Shown: positions 28,082-39,192 of the stretch, in pieces | How the letters are laid out: each line of letters starts with the position of its first letter | Position numbering within the stretch: the stretch's first letter is position 1 | Assembly: GCA_017642935.1 (NCBI GenBank) | Contig: JAEPOK010000002.1 | Location: 496,001-560,000, forward strand | Direction of reading: 5' to 3' | From: Hyphomicrobiales bacterium | Lineage (GTDB): Bacteria; Pseudomonadota; Alphaproteobacteria; Rhizobiales; MH13 | DNA: 64,000 nucleotides | The notes under the pieces: generated by a model | Databases searched by the model: none | What the model was told of the DNA's origin: nothing | Seen by the model: the letters and a program-made list of their open reading frames with translations, nothing else | Translations under genes and position numbers: made by a program

Positions 28082-30880
28082 CTAGCCGTCGAACCCATCC
28101 TCTTCGCCAAGCTGCATCAAGACTTCGCGCTTGCCGGCATGGTTGGCCGGGCCGATTAGACCCTCTTTCTCCATGCGTTCGATAATGGAGGCTGCGCGGT
28201 TGTAGCCGATGCCGAGGCGGCGCTGGATGTAACTGGTCGAGGCTTTCTTGTCGCGCATAACAATGGCGATCGCCTGCTCATAGGGATCATCGGACTTTTC
28301 CAGACGCGCAATTGATTTTTCCGTCGGATCGGCATTCGGGTCCTCGTCCTCATCCACCTCTTCTGTGATGGTGTGGAGATATTCTGGGGCGCCTTGCGTC
28401 TTCAGATGATCCACAACCAGTTCAACCTCTTCATCCGACACGAATGGCCCATGGACGCGCTGGATACGGCCACCGCCGGCCATGAACAGCATATCGCCTT
28501 GGCCGAGCAGCTGTTCGCCGCCCTGCTCGCCGAGAATCGTGCGTGAATCGATCTTCGAGGTCACCTGGAACGAACAACGCGTTGGGAAATTGGCTTTGAT
28601 CGTACCCGTGATCACATCCACTGACGGACGTTGCGTGGCCATCACGATATGGATGCCGGCGGCACGAGCCATCTGTGCCAAGCGTTGAATGGCGCCTTCG
28701 ATCTCCTTGCCAGCGACCATCATGAGGTCGGCCATTTCATCAACGACGATAACGAGCATGGGCATTGGTTCGTAGGAAAGCTCCTCGCGCTCATACACCG
28801 CCTCACCGGAATGCTCGTCGAACCCGGTCTGAACGGTCCGGCTGATCACCTCGCCCTTTTTCTCCGCTTCTTTCACCCGGGCGTTGAAGCCATCGATGTT
28901 GCGCACACCGAGCTTGGACATTTTCCGGTAGCGATCTTCCATCTCCTTGACGGCCCATTTCAGCGCGACCACGGCCTTGCCGGGATCGGTCACAACGGGC
29001 GTCAGCAAATGCGGGATGCCGTCATAGACCGAGAGCTCCAGCATTTTTGGATCGATCAGGATCAAGCGGCATTCTTCGGGCGTCCAACGGTAGAGGATCG
29101 ACAGGATCATGGTGTTGATCGCCACCGATTTACCCGAGCCCGTGGTGCCGGCGACCAGCAAGTGCGGCATACGGGCCAGATCGGCAATCACTGGCTCACC
29201 GCCGATGGTTTTGCCCATGGCCAGCGGCAGATTGCCCTTGGCCTTTTCGAAGTTCTGCGAGGCGAGTATCTCCGACAAATAGACCGTTTCGCGGGTGTTA
29301 TTGGGTAATTCGATGCCGATGGCATTGCGGCCCGGAATAACCGCCACGCGGGCGGAAATCGCGCTCATGGAACGGGCGATATCATCCGCCAGACCAATGA
29401 CGCGCGCCGATTTCACGCCCGGCGCCGGTTCGAACTCATAAAGCGTGACGACAGGGCCAGGGCAGACATTGATGACCTCGCCGGTGACGCGGAAATCTTC
29501 CAACACGCCTTCCAAAAGCCCAGCATTGCGCTCCAGGGCTTGTGGCGACAGCGCTTTTTGGCCAGTGGCCGGCGCATCGGATAGCAAGTGCAGCGGCGGC
29601 AATTCAAAGCCCACGCCATCGTTGATGAGCGAGGGTTGGGCTTCGCGGGCCGCGCGCTTGCCAGGTTTCGTCTTGGCGACTTCGGCAACGCGCGCGTGAC
29701 CACGGGAGCCTGGGCCACGAGATGCCGGGCCGCGCGACGGCGCCGGCTGCGGTGCATAAGATTGGTCTGCCGCTTGTGGCTGATCAGCCCAGGCAGCCGG
29801 ATTTTCGCTGTCGAGCGGCGGCATGTCGAGCGGGACGGCCGCTTCATGCGGTGGCGCGGGCTCGAATTGGGCCCAGTCATCCTGCGAAACTGGCGCTGCA
29901 TGCGCTGGTTGTGGCGCATAGGACATCTGCGGATCGGCTGCGATTGGCGCAAGCTCCGGTTGATCCCACGCGGTATCCTGCGCAGGTTCATGGGCATAGG
30001 CGGGCTCTTGGCGCGTGAACTCTGGGTCTTCAGATGCGCGTAAGCGCGCGTTCAAGGTTCCCAGGTCCGGGCGCACCGGTGGATAGGCACGACGGCTGCC
30101 AGGCAGCAAGCGTTTGGCGGCCGCCAGGCCAGAATAGCCAAGATGGGCGGCATACCCCATGGCCAGGTGGACGCGACCGGGGCGGTCCTCGTCGTCAAAG
30201 CCGCCCTCGTCTTCATCATCCCAATACTCTTCCTCAACACCATCGGCGCGGTGCACGCGGCGCGGTTCGATGCGCATATCGGCTGGCGAGGGTGGGGTCG
30301 GCAGAACGGGAACCGACGTGGTGCGGCGAAAACAGACATAGGCTGCTGGCAGCGCCAAAGCTGCAACGATAAGCGCCGGAACGATAGAAACGGGGATCAG
30401 GCCGTTCGGCAGGGCGATCAGCGCGTCGCCAACCAATCCGCCAAGGCCGATGGGAAGCGGCCAGGCGCCCGACAGAGGCATCAGCGCCAGAAGCGCGCAG
30501 CAGGCGGCGTTGAACCCGAGCGCATAGGCTGTGCGACGCGCTTTTGCTTCCAAGCCGCCATAGGTCATCAGATGCCAGCCCCAGACCACGATTGGTACCA
30601 GCAGGAACACTGCGCCAAGGCCGAGCACCTGCATGATGAGATCGGCAAAGATCGCGCCTGGCGCGCCCAGCATGTTGGTGACCGGTGCAGCGGTTGCGTG
30701 GCTGAGGCTGGGGTCGGCGACGGACCAGGTTGCTAACGCAAGAACGGCCAGGGCAGCGACTGCAATCAACGCCAGGCCCGACAGCGTGGCCGCCTGACGA
30801 CGCATCATCGTCTTCAGCAGGTTGGTGTCGAGCAGGGGCGTGTCAAAGGTCCGTGTGGCACGCATGTTTCTGGTCCGCAT
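28082..30880 (-). CDS. ftsK: DNA translocase FtsK
   Basis: FtsK pumps chromosome ends through the division septum toward dif. The 932-residue product has four membrane segments in the first ~190 residues, a long acidic and then Pro/Ala/Gln-rich linker (about 200-400), and the motor domain with Walker [11 protein letters not shown] and Walker [13 protein letters not shown], followed by the C-terminal gamma winged helix ([27 protein letters not shown]). A second in-frame ATG at 30862 could also be the start. It lies just behind the aminotransferase gene and may share its promoter. Confidence 0.95.
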   Translation of the reverse strand: MRTRNMRATRTFDTPLLDTNLLKTMMRRQAATLSGLALIAVAALAVLALATWSVADPSLSHATAAPVTNMLGAPGAIFADLIMQVLGLGAVFLLVPIVVWGWHLMTYGGLEAKARRTAYALGFNAACCALLALMPLSGAWPLPIGLGGLVGDALIALPNGLIPVSIVPALIVAALALPAAYVCFRRTTSVPVLPTPPSPADMRIEPRRVHRADGVEEEYWDDEDEGGFDDEDRPGRVHLAMGYAAHLGYSGLAAAKRLLPGSRRAYPPVRPDLGTLNARLRASEDPEFTRQEPAYAHEPAQDTAWDQPELAPIAADPQMSYAPQPAHAAPVSQDDWAQFEPAPPHEAAVPLDMPPLDSENPAAWADQPQAADQSYAPQPAPSRGPASRGPGSRGHARVAEVAKTKPGKRAAREAQPSLINDGVGFELPPLHLLSDAPATGQKALSPQALERNAGLLEGVLEDFRVTGEVINVCPGPVVTLYEFEPAPGVKSARVIGLADDIARSMSAISARVAVIPGRNAIGIELPNNTRETVYLSEILASQNFEKAKGNLPLAMGKTIGGEPVIADLARMPHLLVAGTTGSGKSVAINTMILSILYRWTPEECRLILIDPKMLELSVYDGIPHLLTPVVTDPGKAVVALKWAVKEMEDRYRKMSKLGVRNIDGFNARVKEAEKKGEVISRTVQTGFDEHSGEAVYEREELSYEPMPMLVIVVDEMADLMMVAGKEIEGAIQRLAQMARAAGIHIVMATQRPSVDVITGTIKANFPTRCSFQVTSKIDSRTILGEQGGEQLLGQGDMLFMAGGGRIQRVHGPFVSDEEVELVVDHLKTQGAPEYLHTITEEVDEDEDPNADPTEKSIARLEKSDDPYEQAIAIVMRDKKASTSYIQRRLGIGYNRAASIIERMEKEGLIGPANHAGKREVLMQLGEEDGFDG

Positions 30881-30894
30881 GGTCGTGTCCGTTC

Positions 30895-32103
30895 TTACGC
30901 AAACAAAGTGGCAAGGCGGGTGAGCGCCTCAGTTGTTGTGGGTTCATCGTCGACCAAAGCCAGCCGCAGGCGGTCTACGCCTGGAGAGGCTGCCGCTGGC
31001 GTGTGATCATCGGCATAGGTCATGTAGGAGCCGGGAATGGTGCGCAGTGCCTGGTCGCGCCACAGGCGGGTGGCCGCGTCGATGTCCGACACGCCTTCGG
31101 GCAGTTTCAGCCACAAAAAGAAGCCTGCCTGCGGGGTGGGTTCGCTAAGATGGCGCCCAAGGATGTCTTCCACGAGGGTCCATTTTCTGGCGTAGAGCGC
31201 GCGGCTATGGGTGACATGGGTCTCGTCGGCCCAGGCGCACGCGGCGGCTGCCTGAATGGGAATGGCGGTTTGAGGTCCGCCCATGAGGCGCAGGCGCGTG
31301 AAGGCGGCGAGGAATGCCTTATCGCCGGCGGCGAAACCGGCGCGCAGGCCCGGCAGGTTGGAGCGCTTGGAAAGCGAATTGAAGCTGACGATTTGGCGGA
31401 ACCCGCCGGCACTGCGCGCAGCCACTTCTAGGACGCCTGGAGGCGGCGTGCGCCGGTAAATTTCCGAGTAGCACTCGTCAGCAAAAAGAAAGAAGTCATG
31501 CAAACGGGCAAGTTCGATCCAAGAATGCCAATCGGAATGCGATAGAACTTGGCCTTGCGGATTGGTTGGCGAGGCGATGTAGGCGGCGACCGTGCGCTTC
31601 CAGATTTCTTCTGGAAGCGCTTCTCCGCGCGTGTCGGCTTCATCCAATAGAACCACATCGCAGTCCGCCATCAGCGCCCCGGCGGAATAGGCTTGGTAAA
31701 ATGGGTTCTGCATCACAATGACAGGACGCTCGATGGTCGGACGCACGTCGCGGGCTGTGCGCGCCGCGAAAACCAACCCTTCGCGCGAGCCATTGAGCGG
31801 CAGAATGTGGGCGCCTGGATCAACGCTCTCAGGCGTCAGATCGTAACGGCGGATCAGCCAATCGGCGATCGCGCGGCGATGGTCTGGCGTACCGTTTATG
31901 GCTGGGTATTTGGCAAAACCCGCTTCGGCAGCGGTGAGCGCCTGGATGATGCCAGCAGGTGGTGCGTGACGCGGTTCCCCAACCGTCATGGTGATCGGTT
32001 CAAGATCGGGGTTCGGGCGCACGCCGGCAAGCAGGGCTTCGAGCCGTTTGAACGGCGAGCCCGTTTCATAGACAAAGCGCCGGATGTCGGCATGTATAAT
32101 CAC
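30895..32103 (-). CDS. Class I/II aminotransferase (possibly DapC-like)
   Basis: The 402-residue product is a fold-type I PLP enzyme with [14 protein letters not shown] and the PLP lysine in [17 protein letters not shown]. The ending [13 protein letters not shown] is typical. Similar genes beside ftsK are often annotated as succinyldiaminopimelate aminotransferase; specificity is not proven here. The frame opens at 32157, but GTG 32103 puts only about 15 residues before the conserved [10 protein letters not shown] and has a G-rich stretch upstream, so I choose it. A perfect CtrA-type box lies 71 bases further upstream. Confidence 0.82.
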   Translation of the reverse strand: MIIHADIRRFVYETGSPFKRLEALLAGVRPNPDLEPITMTVGEPRHAPPAGIIQALTAAEAGFAKYPAINGTPDHRRAIADWLIRRYDLTPESVDPGAHILPLNGSREGLVFAARTARDVRPTIERPVIVMQNPFYQAYSAGALMADCDVVLLDEADTRGEALPEEIWKRTVAAYIASPTNPQGQVLSHSDWHSWIELARLHDFFLFADECYSEIYRRTPPPGVLEVAARSAGGFRQIVSFNSLSKRSNLPGLRAGFAAGDKAFLAAFTRLRLMGGPQTAIPIQAAAACAWADETHVTHSRALYARKWTLVEDILGRHLSEPTPQAGFFLWLKLPEGVSDIDAATRLWRDQALRTIPGSYMTYADDHTPAAASPGVDRLRLALVDDEPTTTEALTRLATLFA

Positions 32104-32173
32104 AACACAGACCCCCAGCGCTCGGCGGATGATGGAACGCAATACATGTCGCCCCACCTTGCACCGGCGGTGG

Positions 32174-32188
32174 TTAAGCCTCGCTTAA
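32174..32188. promoter_or_regulatory. CtrA-type binding box TTAA-N7-TTAA upstream of the aminotransferase-ftsK unit
   Basis: TTAAGCCTCGCTTAA is an exact TTAA-N7-TTAA box in non-coding DNA between the aminotransferase start and the amtB terminator. Its position suits control of the minus-strand unit that contains ftsK. Confidence 0.68.
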
Positions 32189-32260
32189 GGTTACCAAGGA
32201 GGTGGCTGGAGACGCGGGCAATGGCTTGGGTTGGGCGATCGTGTTTCTCATGGACGCTAC

Positions 32261-32289
32261 AAAAAGGGCCCGCAGTCGCCTGCGGGCCC
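32261..32289 (-). terminator. Rho-independent terminator of glnK-amtB
   Basis: Read on the minus strand, a 10-bp perfect stem GGGCCCGCAG/CTGCGGGCCC with a four-base loop is followed by TTTTT. It lies 52 bases after the amtB stop. Confidence 0.93.
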
Positions 32290-32341
32290 AGTGTGTGCGG
32301 CGGATGCGCCGCCGTGGGAGATCTATGCGATCACATGGTGC

Positions 32342-33715
32342 TTAGGCTTGGCCTGCACCGAACTCGGGGTAGGCTTCGACGCCGATCTCGGCTTTGTCGA
32401 GACCCATCATCTCGTCTTCCTCAGACACCCGGATACCCATGGTGGCTTTGAGGATGAACCAGACAAGGCTCGAGGTGACGACCACGAAGGCGCCAACGAT
32501 GATGATCGGCACAACCTGACCAACCAGCGTTGCATCGGAGTTGGTGAGCAACACGGCCAGCGTGCCCCAGATACCTGCAAAGAGGTGAACCGGGATGGCG
32601 CCGACAACATCGTCGATCTTCAGCTTGTCGAGCAGTGGCACAGTGATCACGACGATCACGCCACCGACGGCACCGATCAGGGTTGCTGCACCCAGACCTG
32701 GGGTCAGCGGTTCAGCAGTGATCGAGACCAGACCGGCAAGCGCGCCGTTCAAGACCATTGTCAGATCGACCTTCTTATAGAGGATTTGGGTTAGGATCAG
32801 TGCGGCGATGGCACCACCGGCAGCGGCTGTGTTGGTGTTGGAGAAGATGCGTGAAACATCAGCGGCATCACCGACCGAGCCCAGCGCGAGCTGCGAACCG
32901 CCGTTGAAGCCGAACCAGCCGAGCCACAGGATGAACGTGCCGAGGGTTGCCAGTGGCATGGACGAGCCAGGCATCGGGTGGATTTCGCCACCAGCGCCGA
33001 ACTTGCCTTTGCGGGCGCCAAGGATGATCGCACCGGTGAGAGCGGCCCAGCCGCCGACCGAGTGCACAACCGTTGAACCAGCGAAGTCGAGGAAGCCGAA
33101 CTGGCTGTCCAAGAAACCACCACCCCATTTCCAGGAAGCCTGGATTGGGTAGATCAGCGCGGTCAGGACGAGCACGAAGATCAGGAATGGCCAGAGCTTG
33201 ATGCGCTCAGCCAGCGTGCCCGAAACGATCGAGGCTGTGGTGGCGCAAAACATCAGCTGGAAGAAGAAATCCGAACCCGTGGAGGCGTAGCCGATATCGT
33301 CAGCCGCATCGGCGGAGACGCCAACGGCTTCAAGCGCTGCTAAGGCGAATGCGCCGAGGTAACCGCCAGTTTCGTCGGTTCCGATGGACCAGGAGCCGAG
33401 CGGATACATCAAATTGTAGCCGATCAAATAGTAGGCAACAGCGGCGATGGAGAACAGGCCGATGTTCTTGGTGCACTGCATGGAAACGTTCTTGGAACGC
33501 ACCAGGCCGGCTTCGAGCATGGAGAAGCCAGCGGCCATCCACATGACGAGGAAGCCACCGATTAGGAAGAGTGTCGTGTTGAAGACGAACACCGAGTATT
33601 CAGGCACCTCAGAGGAGGCCATCGCTTCGGTGGCGTCTTGCGCCAGGGCAGGCGCTGCAAGGGCGAGAAGCGCAGCGGAGGCTGCCATCCCGACCTGAAG
33701 ATAACGCTTGGACAT
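32342..33715 (-). CDS. amtB: Ammonium transporter
   Basis: AmtB conducts ammonium through the inner membrane. The 457-residue product begins with a cleavable signal (ALAAPALAQ) and then has eleven predicted membrane helices. Landmarks include the FxxMFATxxA-type helix, here FFFQLMFCATTASIVSG, the conserved Asp/Trp region GWFGFNGGSQLALG and DDVVGAIPVHLFAGIWGTLA with a pore histidine. glnK lies 27 bases upstream; the GlnK trimer plugs AmtB when nitrogen is ample. Confidence 0.95.
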   Translation of the reverse strand: MSKRYLQVGMAASAALLALAAPALAQDATEAMASSEVPEYSVFVFNTTLFLIGGFLVMWMAAGFSMLEAGLVRSKNVSMQCTKNIGLFSIAAVAYYLIGYNLMYPLGSWSIGTDETGGYLGAFALAALEAVGVSADAADDIGYASTGSDFFFQLMFCATTASIVSGTLAERIKLWPFLIFVLVLTALIYPIQASWKWGGGFLDSQFGFLDFAGSTVVHSVGGWAALTGAIILGARKGKFGAGGEIHPMPGSSMPLATLGTFILWLGWFGFNGGSQLALGSVGDAADVSRIFSNTNTAAAGGAIAALILTQILYKKVDLTMVLNGALAGLVSITAEPLTPGLGAATLIGAVGGVIVVITVPLLDKLKIDDVVGAIPVHLFAGIWGTLAVLLTNSDATLVGQVVPIIIVGAFVVVTSSLVWFILKATMGIRVSEEDEMMGLDKAEIGVEAYPEFGAGQA

Positions 33716-33742
33716 GGAAAAACCCTTTGCTTGGGGAGAGAC

Positions 33743-34455
<713 letters not shown>

Positions 34456-35355
34456 TCAACGCTTAGGCTTGTTCCGGCGGATCAGGCCCTCTTGCGCGGT
34501 CGAGGCGACCAATTCTCCAGCACGATTGTAGATCGCGCCACGGGTGAAACCGCGTGCGCCGTGCGCCGAGGGGGCGTCCTGGGCGTAAAGCAGCCAGTCT
34601 TCGATCCTAAAAGGTCTATGGAACCACATGGCGTGGTCCAGGCTCGCCGCTTGGATGGCGCGGGAGAAGATTGACAGGCCGTGGGGAAAGAGCGCCGTGT
34701 CGAGCAGGGTCATATCGGAGGCGTAGGCGAGGATCGCGGCATGGACACGCGGATCATCGTCAAACGGCTCGGGCACCGGCGCCGTTGAGCGAAGCCAGAC
34801 AAATTGCTCCGCCGGTTGCGGTTCGTCAGACGTGTAGTGCTCAAAACTTGTCGGCCGCAGTTCCAACGGGCGCTCGCGCTCCCAATATCTGCGGATCGGC
34901 TCCGGCGCGACCTGCATGAAGGTCGCCTTCATATCGGACTCGTCCGCCAACGCCTCCGGCGGCGGGACGTCAGGCATGGTGCTTTGATGGTCGAACACAT
35001 CATCCTCGGCCACATGAAATGAGCAGGACATGGAGAAAATCGCCTGGCCATGTTGAATTGCGACGATACGGCGGGTGGTGAAGGAACGCCCATCTCTGAT
35101 CCTATCGACTTCATAGATGATGGGGATCGATGGATCGCCGGGCCGCATGAAATAACCATGCAGTGAATGTGGATGCCGGTCGGCATCGACCGTTTTGCAG
35201 GCAGCCATCAGGGCTTGGCCAATGACCTGACCGCCGAAAACGCGTTGCCAGCCGGCATCTGGGGAGATGCCGCGAAAGAGATTGTGTTCCAGCACTTCCA
35301 AATCGAGCACGCGCATCAATGCTTGCATGGAGGCCTGGCCTTTGGATGGTGGCAT
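34456..35355 (-). CDS. tesB: Acyl-CoA thioesterase II
   Basis: TesB hydrolyses acyl-CoA to free acid and CoA. The 299-residue product has two hot-dog domains: VFGGQVIGQALMAA with LHGYFMRPGD in the first, and SDMTLLDTALFPHG and HAMWFHRPFRIEDWLLY in the second. ATG 35355 has a GGAAGAG purine-rich site upstream; the longer frame reads back across the divergent ubiH-like promoter and is rejected. The gene is divergent from the hydroxylase at 35471. Confidence 0.93.
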   Translation of the reverse strand: MPPSKGQASMQALMRVLDLEVLEHNLFRGISPDAGWQRVFGGQVIGQALMAACKTVDADRHPHSLHGYFMRPGDPSIPIIYEVDRIRDGRSFTTRRIVAIQHGQAIFSMSCSFHVAEDDVFDHQSTMPDVPPPEALADESDMKATFMQVAPEPIRRYWERERPLELRPTSFEHYTSDEPQPAEQFVWLRSTAPVPEPFDDDPRVHAAILAYASDMTLLDTALFPHGLSIFSRAIQAASLDHAMWFHRPFRIEDWLLYAQDAPSAHGARGFTRGAIYNRAGELVASTAQEGLIRRNKPKR

Positions 35356-35470
35356 GGAAACTCTTCCTTTTCCCCGCCCTGCTTGGGCACGGGTGAGACA
35401 GTGTGCGTGCTTGTGTTTTGATGCCGTTGGATCATGTTGGCGGCACCACAACAAGCTTGAGACCGTTCTG

Positions 35471-36715
35471 ATGGCCCGCGCCTCCCTTTCCACCGTTCCT
35501 GAAACCGTCGATGTGCTGATTGCTGGCGGTGGCTATGTCGGCTTGTCGCTGGCTTTGGCGCTAAAGGTTGGTGCCAAGGACCTGACAGTGGCGGTGGTGG
35601 ACCTGCGTGAACCTGCGCAGGCTGACAAGGATGGCCGTGCTTCGGCAATCGCCAGCGCGGCCCGCACCATGTTGACGACGCTGGGCGCCTGGCAGGGCTT
35701 TGCCGAGGAGGCTCAGCCGATCAATCAGATGATCATCACCGACTCGGAAACGCGCGATCCGGTTCGCCCGGTCTTTTTGACCTTTGATGGCGAGACCAAG
35801 GATGGTGAGCCATTTGCCCACATGGTGCCGAACGGGGCGATGACGAAGAGCCTGCGCGCGCGGTGTTTGGATGAAGGCGTTATCATCGAAGCGCCCCAGA
35901 CGGTTGATGACTTTGATGCCGATACCGGCCATGTGGACATCACGCTTGGAGACAAACGCCAGGTGACCGCGCGTCTGCTGGTGGCCTGCGATGGGGTGCG
36001 TTCACGGCTGCGCGATCTGGCGGGGATCGACACCGTTGGCTGGATGTATGGCCAGTCAGGCATTGTCTGCACTGTCAGCCATAAGCGCGATCATGAAGGC
36101 ATCGCCTACGAACACTTTCTACCGGCTGGCCCGTTCGCCTCACTGCCCTTGCCGGGCAAGCGCTCTTCCATCGTCTGGACGGAAAAAACCGCGACCGCCG
36201 ACGCTTTGGTCAATGGCGATGAGTTCACCTTCATGCTGGAATTGGAACGTCGGTTTGGCGCGCAGTTCGGCGAGTTGAAACTGGAAAGCCGCCGTATTGC
36301 CTTTCCGCTTGGCTTGAAGCTTGCGCGGTCCTTCATTGCGCCGCGCCTGGCCCTTGCCGGTGATTCCGCGCATGGCATGCATCCGATTGCCGGTCAGGGC
36401 CTCAATATGGGGCTGCGTGATGTTGCCGCGCTCGCCGAAGCGGTGGTCGATGCGGCTCGGCTTGGGCTCGATATCGGCGCGGACGACGTCTTGGAGCGCT
36501 ATCAGCGCTGGCGCCGGTTCGATACTGCGCAGATGGGCGTGGTGACGGACGTACTCAACCGGCTTTTTTCCAACGATATGGCGCCGGTGCGCACGCTGCG
36601 CTCTTTCGGTCTCGGGGTGGTCGACCGGCTTCCGGCGCTGAAACGCTATTTCATCGATGAGGCTGCCGGGATCAGCAAGGACCGGCCAAGACTAATGAGT
36701 GGCGAGGCGATTTAG
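35471..36715 (+). CDS. UbiH/UbiF-family FAD-dependent hydroxylase (ubiquinone biosynthesis)
   Basis: The 414-residue product has the FAD dinucleotide fold VLIAGGGYVGLSLALAL at residues 14-30 and the second FAD motif GDSAHGMHPIAGQGLNMGLRD near residue 300, both diagnostic of aromatic-ring hydroxylases of the UbiH/F/I group. It most likely hydroxylates the ubiquinone ring; the exact position (C1, C5 or C6) cannot be told. ATG 35471 is the start; the longer frame overlaps tesB. Confidence 0.9.
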   Translation: MARASLSTVPETVDVLIAGGGYVGLSLALALKVGAKDLTVAVVDLREPAQADKDGRASAIASAARTMLTTLGAWQGFAEEAQPINQMIITDSETRDPVRPVFLTFDGETKDGEPFAHMVPNGAMTKSLRARCLDEGVIIEAPQTVDDFDADTGHVDITLGDKRQVTARLLVACDGVRSRLRDLAGIDTVGWMYGQSGIVCTVSHKRDHEGIAYEHFLPAGPFASLPLPGKRSSIVWTEKTATADALVNGDEFTFMLELERRFGAQFGELKLESRRIAFPLGLKLARSFIAPRLALAGDSAHGMHPIAGQGLNMGLRDVAALAEAVVDAARLGLDIGADDVLERYQRWRRFDTAQMGVVTDVLNRLFSNDMAPVRTLRSFGLGVVDRLPALKRYFIDEAAGISKDRPRLMSGEAI

Positions 36716-36772
36716 CAGTTTACCGCAGCGATGCTCGTTGAGTGTAGGAAACATGCCAGCTACACTCCATAA

Positions 36773-37150
36773 TTAGTTCTGTGAGAACATCCAAAATATC
36801 AAAAGAAGGCCGAAAAAGGCGAATACCATGAATGCCGGATAGAAGAGTGTAAGATCGTATCCGTGTAAAAAACAGGTTGTATCTCTCCTGTATGGCCCGC
36901 CTTCCTCACAGTATAATCCAGTGTAGTTACCATATCCAAATATGGCGATTAGTGTTCCAGTTGTCACGAGGCCCACATTAGAATTCAAAGAGGGCCGATT
37001 TGGTGGTCTAGAAGATCCATATCGGATCAAATTGAAAATCCATGAAAACAATTGTGCTACTATTAATGAAAATAGCAAAGCACCAAACATGCTAAATATG
37101 ACAAATAACACTATGTCTATGCGAAGACTAAGAGGCATTTTATCAACCAA
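36773..37150 (-). CDS. Orphan small membrane protein in a low-GC patch
   Basis: The 125-residue frame encodes three predicted membrane segments (IDIVLFVIFSMFGALLFSLIVA; VGLVTTGTLIAIFGYG; FYPAFMVFAFFGLLLIFWMF) and a soluble loop with two cysteines (YCEEGG...TTCF). I do not recognise the family. Its base composition is visibly AT-richer than everything around it, from about 36,720 to 37,190, which suggests recent acquisition or a lineage-specific gene. ATG 37138 is an alternative start. Function unknown. Confidence 0.6.
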   Translation of the reverse strand: MVDKMPLSLRIDIVLFVIFSMFGALLFSLIVAQLFSWIFNLIRYGSSRPPNRPSLNSNVGLVTTGTLIAIFGYGNYTGLYCEEGGPYRRDTTCFLHGYDLTLFYPAFMVFAFFGLLLIFWMFSQN

Positions 37151-37192
37151 TAGCTTGAAGTGAGATTGCTAAAACGAAATTGTCAATAGAAC

Positions 37193-37453
37193 TCAGAGCT
37201 TCCCGGTTTTGATTTTCGCCAATTCCGCATCATCCAACTCGCGCGCTTCCTCGATCAACATGATCGGGATGGAATCGCGGATCGGATAGGCAACCTTGGC
37301 GGCGTAAGAGATCAATTCCTGCTTGTCGTGATCATAGTGCAGGACCGATTTCGTCACCGGACACACCAGGATGTCGAGCAGCTTGCGATCAATGGTCAGG
37401 CGCTTGGGTGCGGCGGGGGTCGGTTCGGCCATGGGCGCATTTTCTCCGGCCAA
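37193..37453 (-). CDS. Trm112-family (UPF0434/YcaR-like) protein
   Basis: The 86-residue product has a proline/alanine-rich start and then a Trm112-like core: [33 protein letters not shown]. Only one Cys of the usual CPxC pair is present, as is common in bacterial members. Bacterial Trm112-like proteins can act as activators of methyltransferases; the partner here is unknown. It follows the LON-domain gene by five bases in a minus-strand run with cnoX. Confidence 0.88.
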   Translation of the reverse strand: MAGENAPMAEPTPAAPKRLTIDRKLLDILVCPVTKSVLHYDHDKQELISYAAKVAYPIRDSIPIMLIEEARELDDAELAKIKTGKL

Positions 37454-37458
37454 AACAT

Positions 37459-38145
37459 CTACTGCAAGGCCGAGCGGTCGCCGTCACTGTCGCGGGCGAG
37501 CGACAGTTCGGTGATGGCGATCAGTGTGTCGGCGCGGGCGCCCAGATCATCAGCTTCCAAAAGAGCCTGTTTTTCCGGCGGGCCATAAGGGCTCATCATG
37601 CAAAGCGCGTTCACCAGCGCCTCATTGGAGGCCTTTTCAACGCCCGACCAATCGGCTTCCAGATCATTGGCTTCCAAATAGGCTTTGAAGGTCGTCAGCA
37701 GCGTGTCGCGATCGACGAGTTTCTCGCCTGCGCCCTGTTCGAAATCCTGCGCATATTGGTCGGTGGTCACGCGGCACATGCGAAACGGCGTGATGGCGGT
37801 TTCTTCTTCTTCGATTTTGAAGCGGCAGACACCGGTCAGCGTCATCAAATAGCGGCCGTCGTCAGTTTCCTGAAACGCAGAAATCCTGCCAAGGCAGCCG
37901 ACCTCGCAAAGCGGCGGTGTGTCCGGATCAAGACCCATCACCGGCGACCCATCGCGCTCAAACTTCGGCTGCACCATGCCGATAAGCCGCTCATGGCCGA
38001 GCGCATAATCCACCATCGCCAAATAGCGCGGCTCGAAGATGTTCAGCGGCATCTGTCCGCGCGGCAGCAGCAGAGCTGACGATAACGGAAACACCGGAAC
38101 AACGGCCGGTATGCGTTGCGCAAGATTGCTGTGCAAAGATGCCAT
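37459..38145 (-). CDS. LON substrate-binding-domain protein
   Basis: The 228-residue product consists of the N-terminal LON domain alone ([30 protein letters not shown], then [12 protein letters not shown], then GVCRFKI), with no ATPase or protease. Such proteins are common beside thioredoxin-like cnoX and Trm112-like genes in rhizobia and may act in protein quality control (inference from context). Confidence 0.9.
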   Translation of the reverse strand: MASLHSNLAQRIPAVVPVFPLSSALLLPRGQMPLNIFEPRYLAMVDYALGHERLIGMVQPKFERDGSPVMGLDPDTPPLCEVGCLGRISAFQETDDGRYLMTLTGVCRFKIEEEETAITPFRMCRVTTDQYAQDFEQGAGEKLVDRDTLLTTFKAYLEANDLEADWSGVEKASNEALVNALCMMSPYGPPEKQALLEADDLGARADTLIAITELSLARDSDGDRSALQ

Positions 38146-38205
38146 GGTGTCCTGCAGGGCCTTTTGGCCAGTTAAGGCCGAATATGGCGCGTGTGGCCGC
38201 GCTTC

Positions 38206-39123
38206 TTACGAGAACAGGACCCGGGACAATTTCTTTCGACCGGCAATGCTGGCCGGGTCGGAGGGGCCCCAGGCTTCAAACAGGCGCAACAATTCTTTGC
38301 GGGCGCCGTCATCTTCCCATGACCTATCGCGCTGAACGATCTCGACAAGGGCTGCGGCGGCCGCTTCGCGATGGTTTTTGGCATTGTGAATTAGGGCAAG
38401 GTCAAACCGCGCCCGATGATCGTCGGGATTGACCTCCAGCCGGGCCGCCAATTCCTCAGCGTCCCCAAGGGCTGCTGCCTTCTCCGCCAGATCGAGCGAT
38501 GTCTGCGCGGCTTGGATCGCCGGATCGGCCTTCATCTCATCGGTGAGACTTGCAAGGGCCTGGCGCGCCGTCTCCAGTTCGCCGGCAGCGACATAGACCT
38601 TCAGCATGCCGGCCATGGCCGTGACGTTTTCCGGTTCGGCTTGCAGAATTTGCGCGAACAAGGTGGCCGCGCCTTGCAGATCATTGGCCGCTAAGGCTTC
38701 GTCGGCTTTTTCGAGCATCTGTTCGGTCGGGCTCGGGCCTTGCGGACCAATCAGCTTGTCGATGAAGGCTTGAACTTGGGCTTCCGGCTGGGCGCCTTGA
38801 AAGCCATCGGCTGGACGGCCATCGACAAAGGCGAACACCGCAGGGATCGATTGCACGCCCATCTGACCGGCCACTTCGGGGTGTTCATCAATGTTCATTT
38901 TGGCCAGGCGAACCTTGCCGCCAGCCTTGGCGATCACCTTTTCCAACGTCGGGGTGAGTTGTTTGCAGGGACCGCACCATGGCGCCCAGAAATCCACCAG
39001 AACAGGCCGGGTTTTGGATTCTTCGATGACCTCTTTCATGAAGTCAGCGGTTGTTATGTCGATGACATCGCCGGTGGTCGGCTGGGAGTTTGATGGCGGC
39101 GTTCCGCCGGTTCCGATCAACAT
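38206..39123 (-). CDS. cnoX: Thioredoxin-TPR protein, CnoX/YbbN-like co-chaperone
   Basis: The 305-residue product has a thioredoxin domain with an intact WCGPCK active site near residue 50 and a C-terminal TPR-like region (about 135-290). E. coli CnoX has lost the active-site pair and works as a chlorine-activated holdase; alphaproteobacterial versions such as this one keep CxxC and can also reduce disulphides. It heads the minus-strand run cnoX, LON, Trm112-like. Confidence 0.88.
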   Translation of the reverse strand: MLIGTGGTPPSNSQPTTGDVIDITTADFMKEVIEESKTRPVLVDFWAPWCGPCKQLTPTLEKVIAKAGGKVRLAKMNIDEHPEVAGQMGVQSIPAVFAFVDGRPADGFQGAQPEAQVQAFIDKLIGPQGPSPTEQMLEKADEALAANDLQGAATLFAQILQAEPENVTAMAGMLKVYVAAGELETARQALASLTDEMKADPAIQAAQTSLDLAEKAAALGDAEELAARLEVNPDDHRARFDLALIHNAKNHREAAAAALVEIVQRDRSWEDDGARKELLRLFEAWGPSDPASIAGRKKLSRVLFS

Positions 39124-39192
39124 GAGATATCCTTACGCGAAACGGTTTCTTGCCATTTCAGATGGGCCTTATTCGGCCTTCTACAAGGCGGC

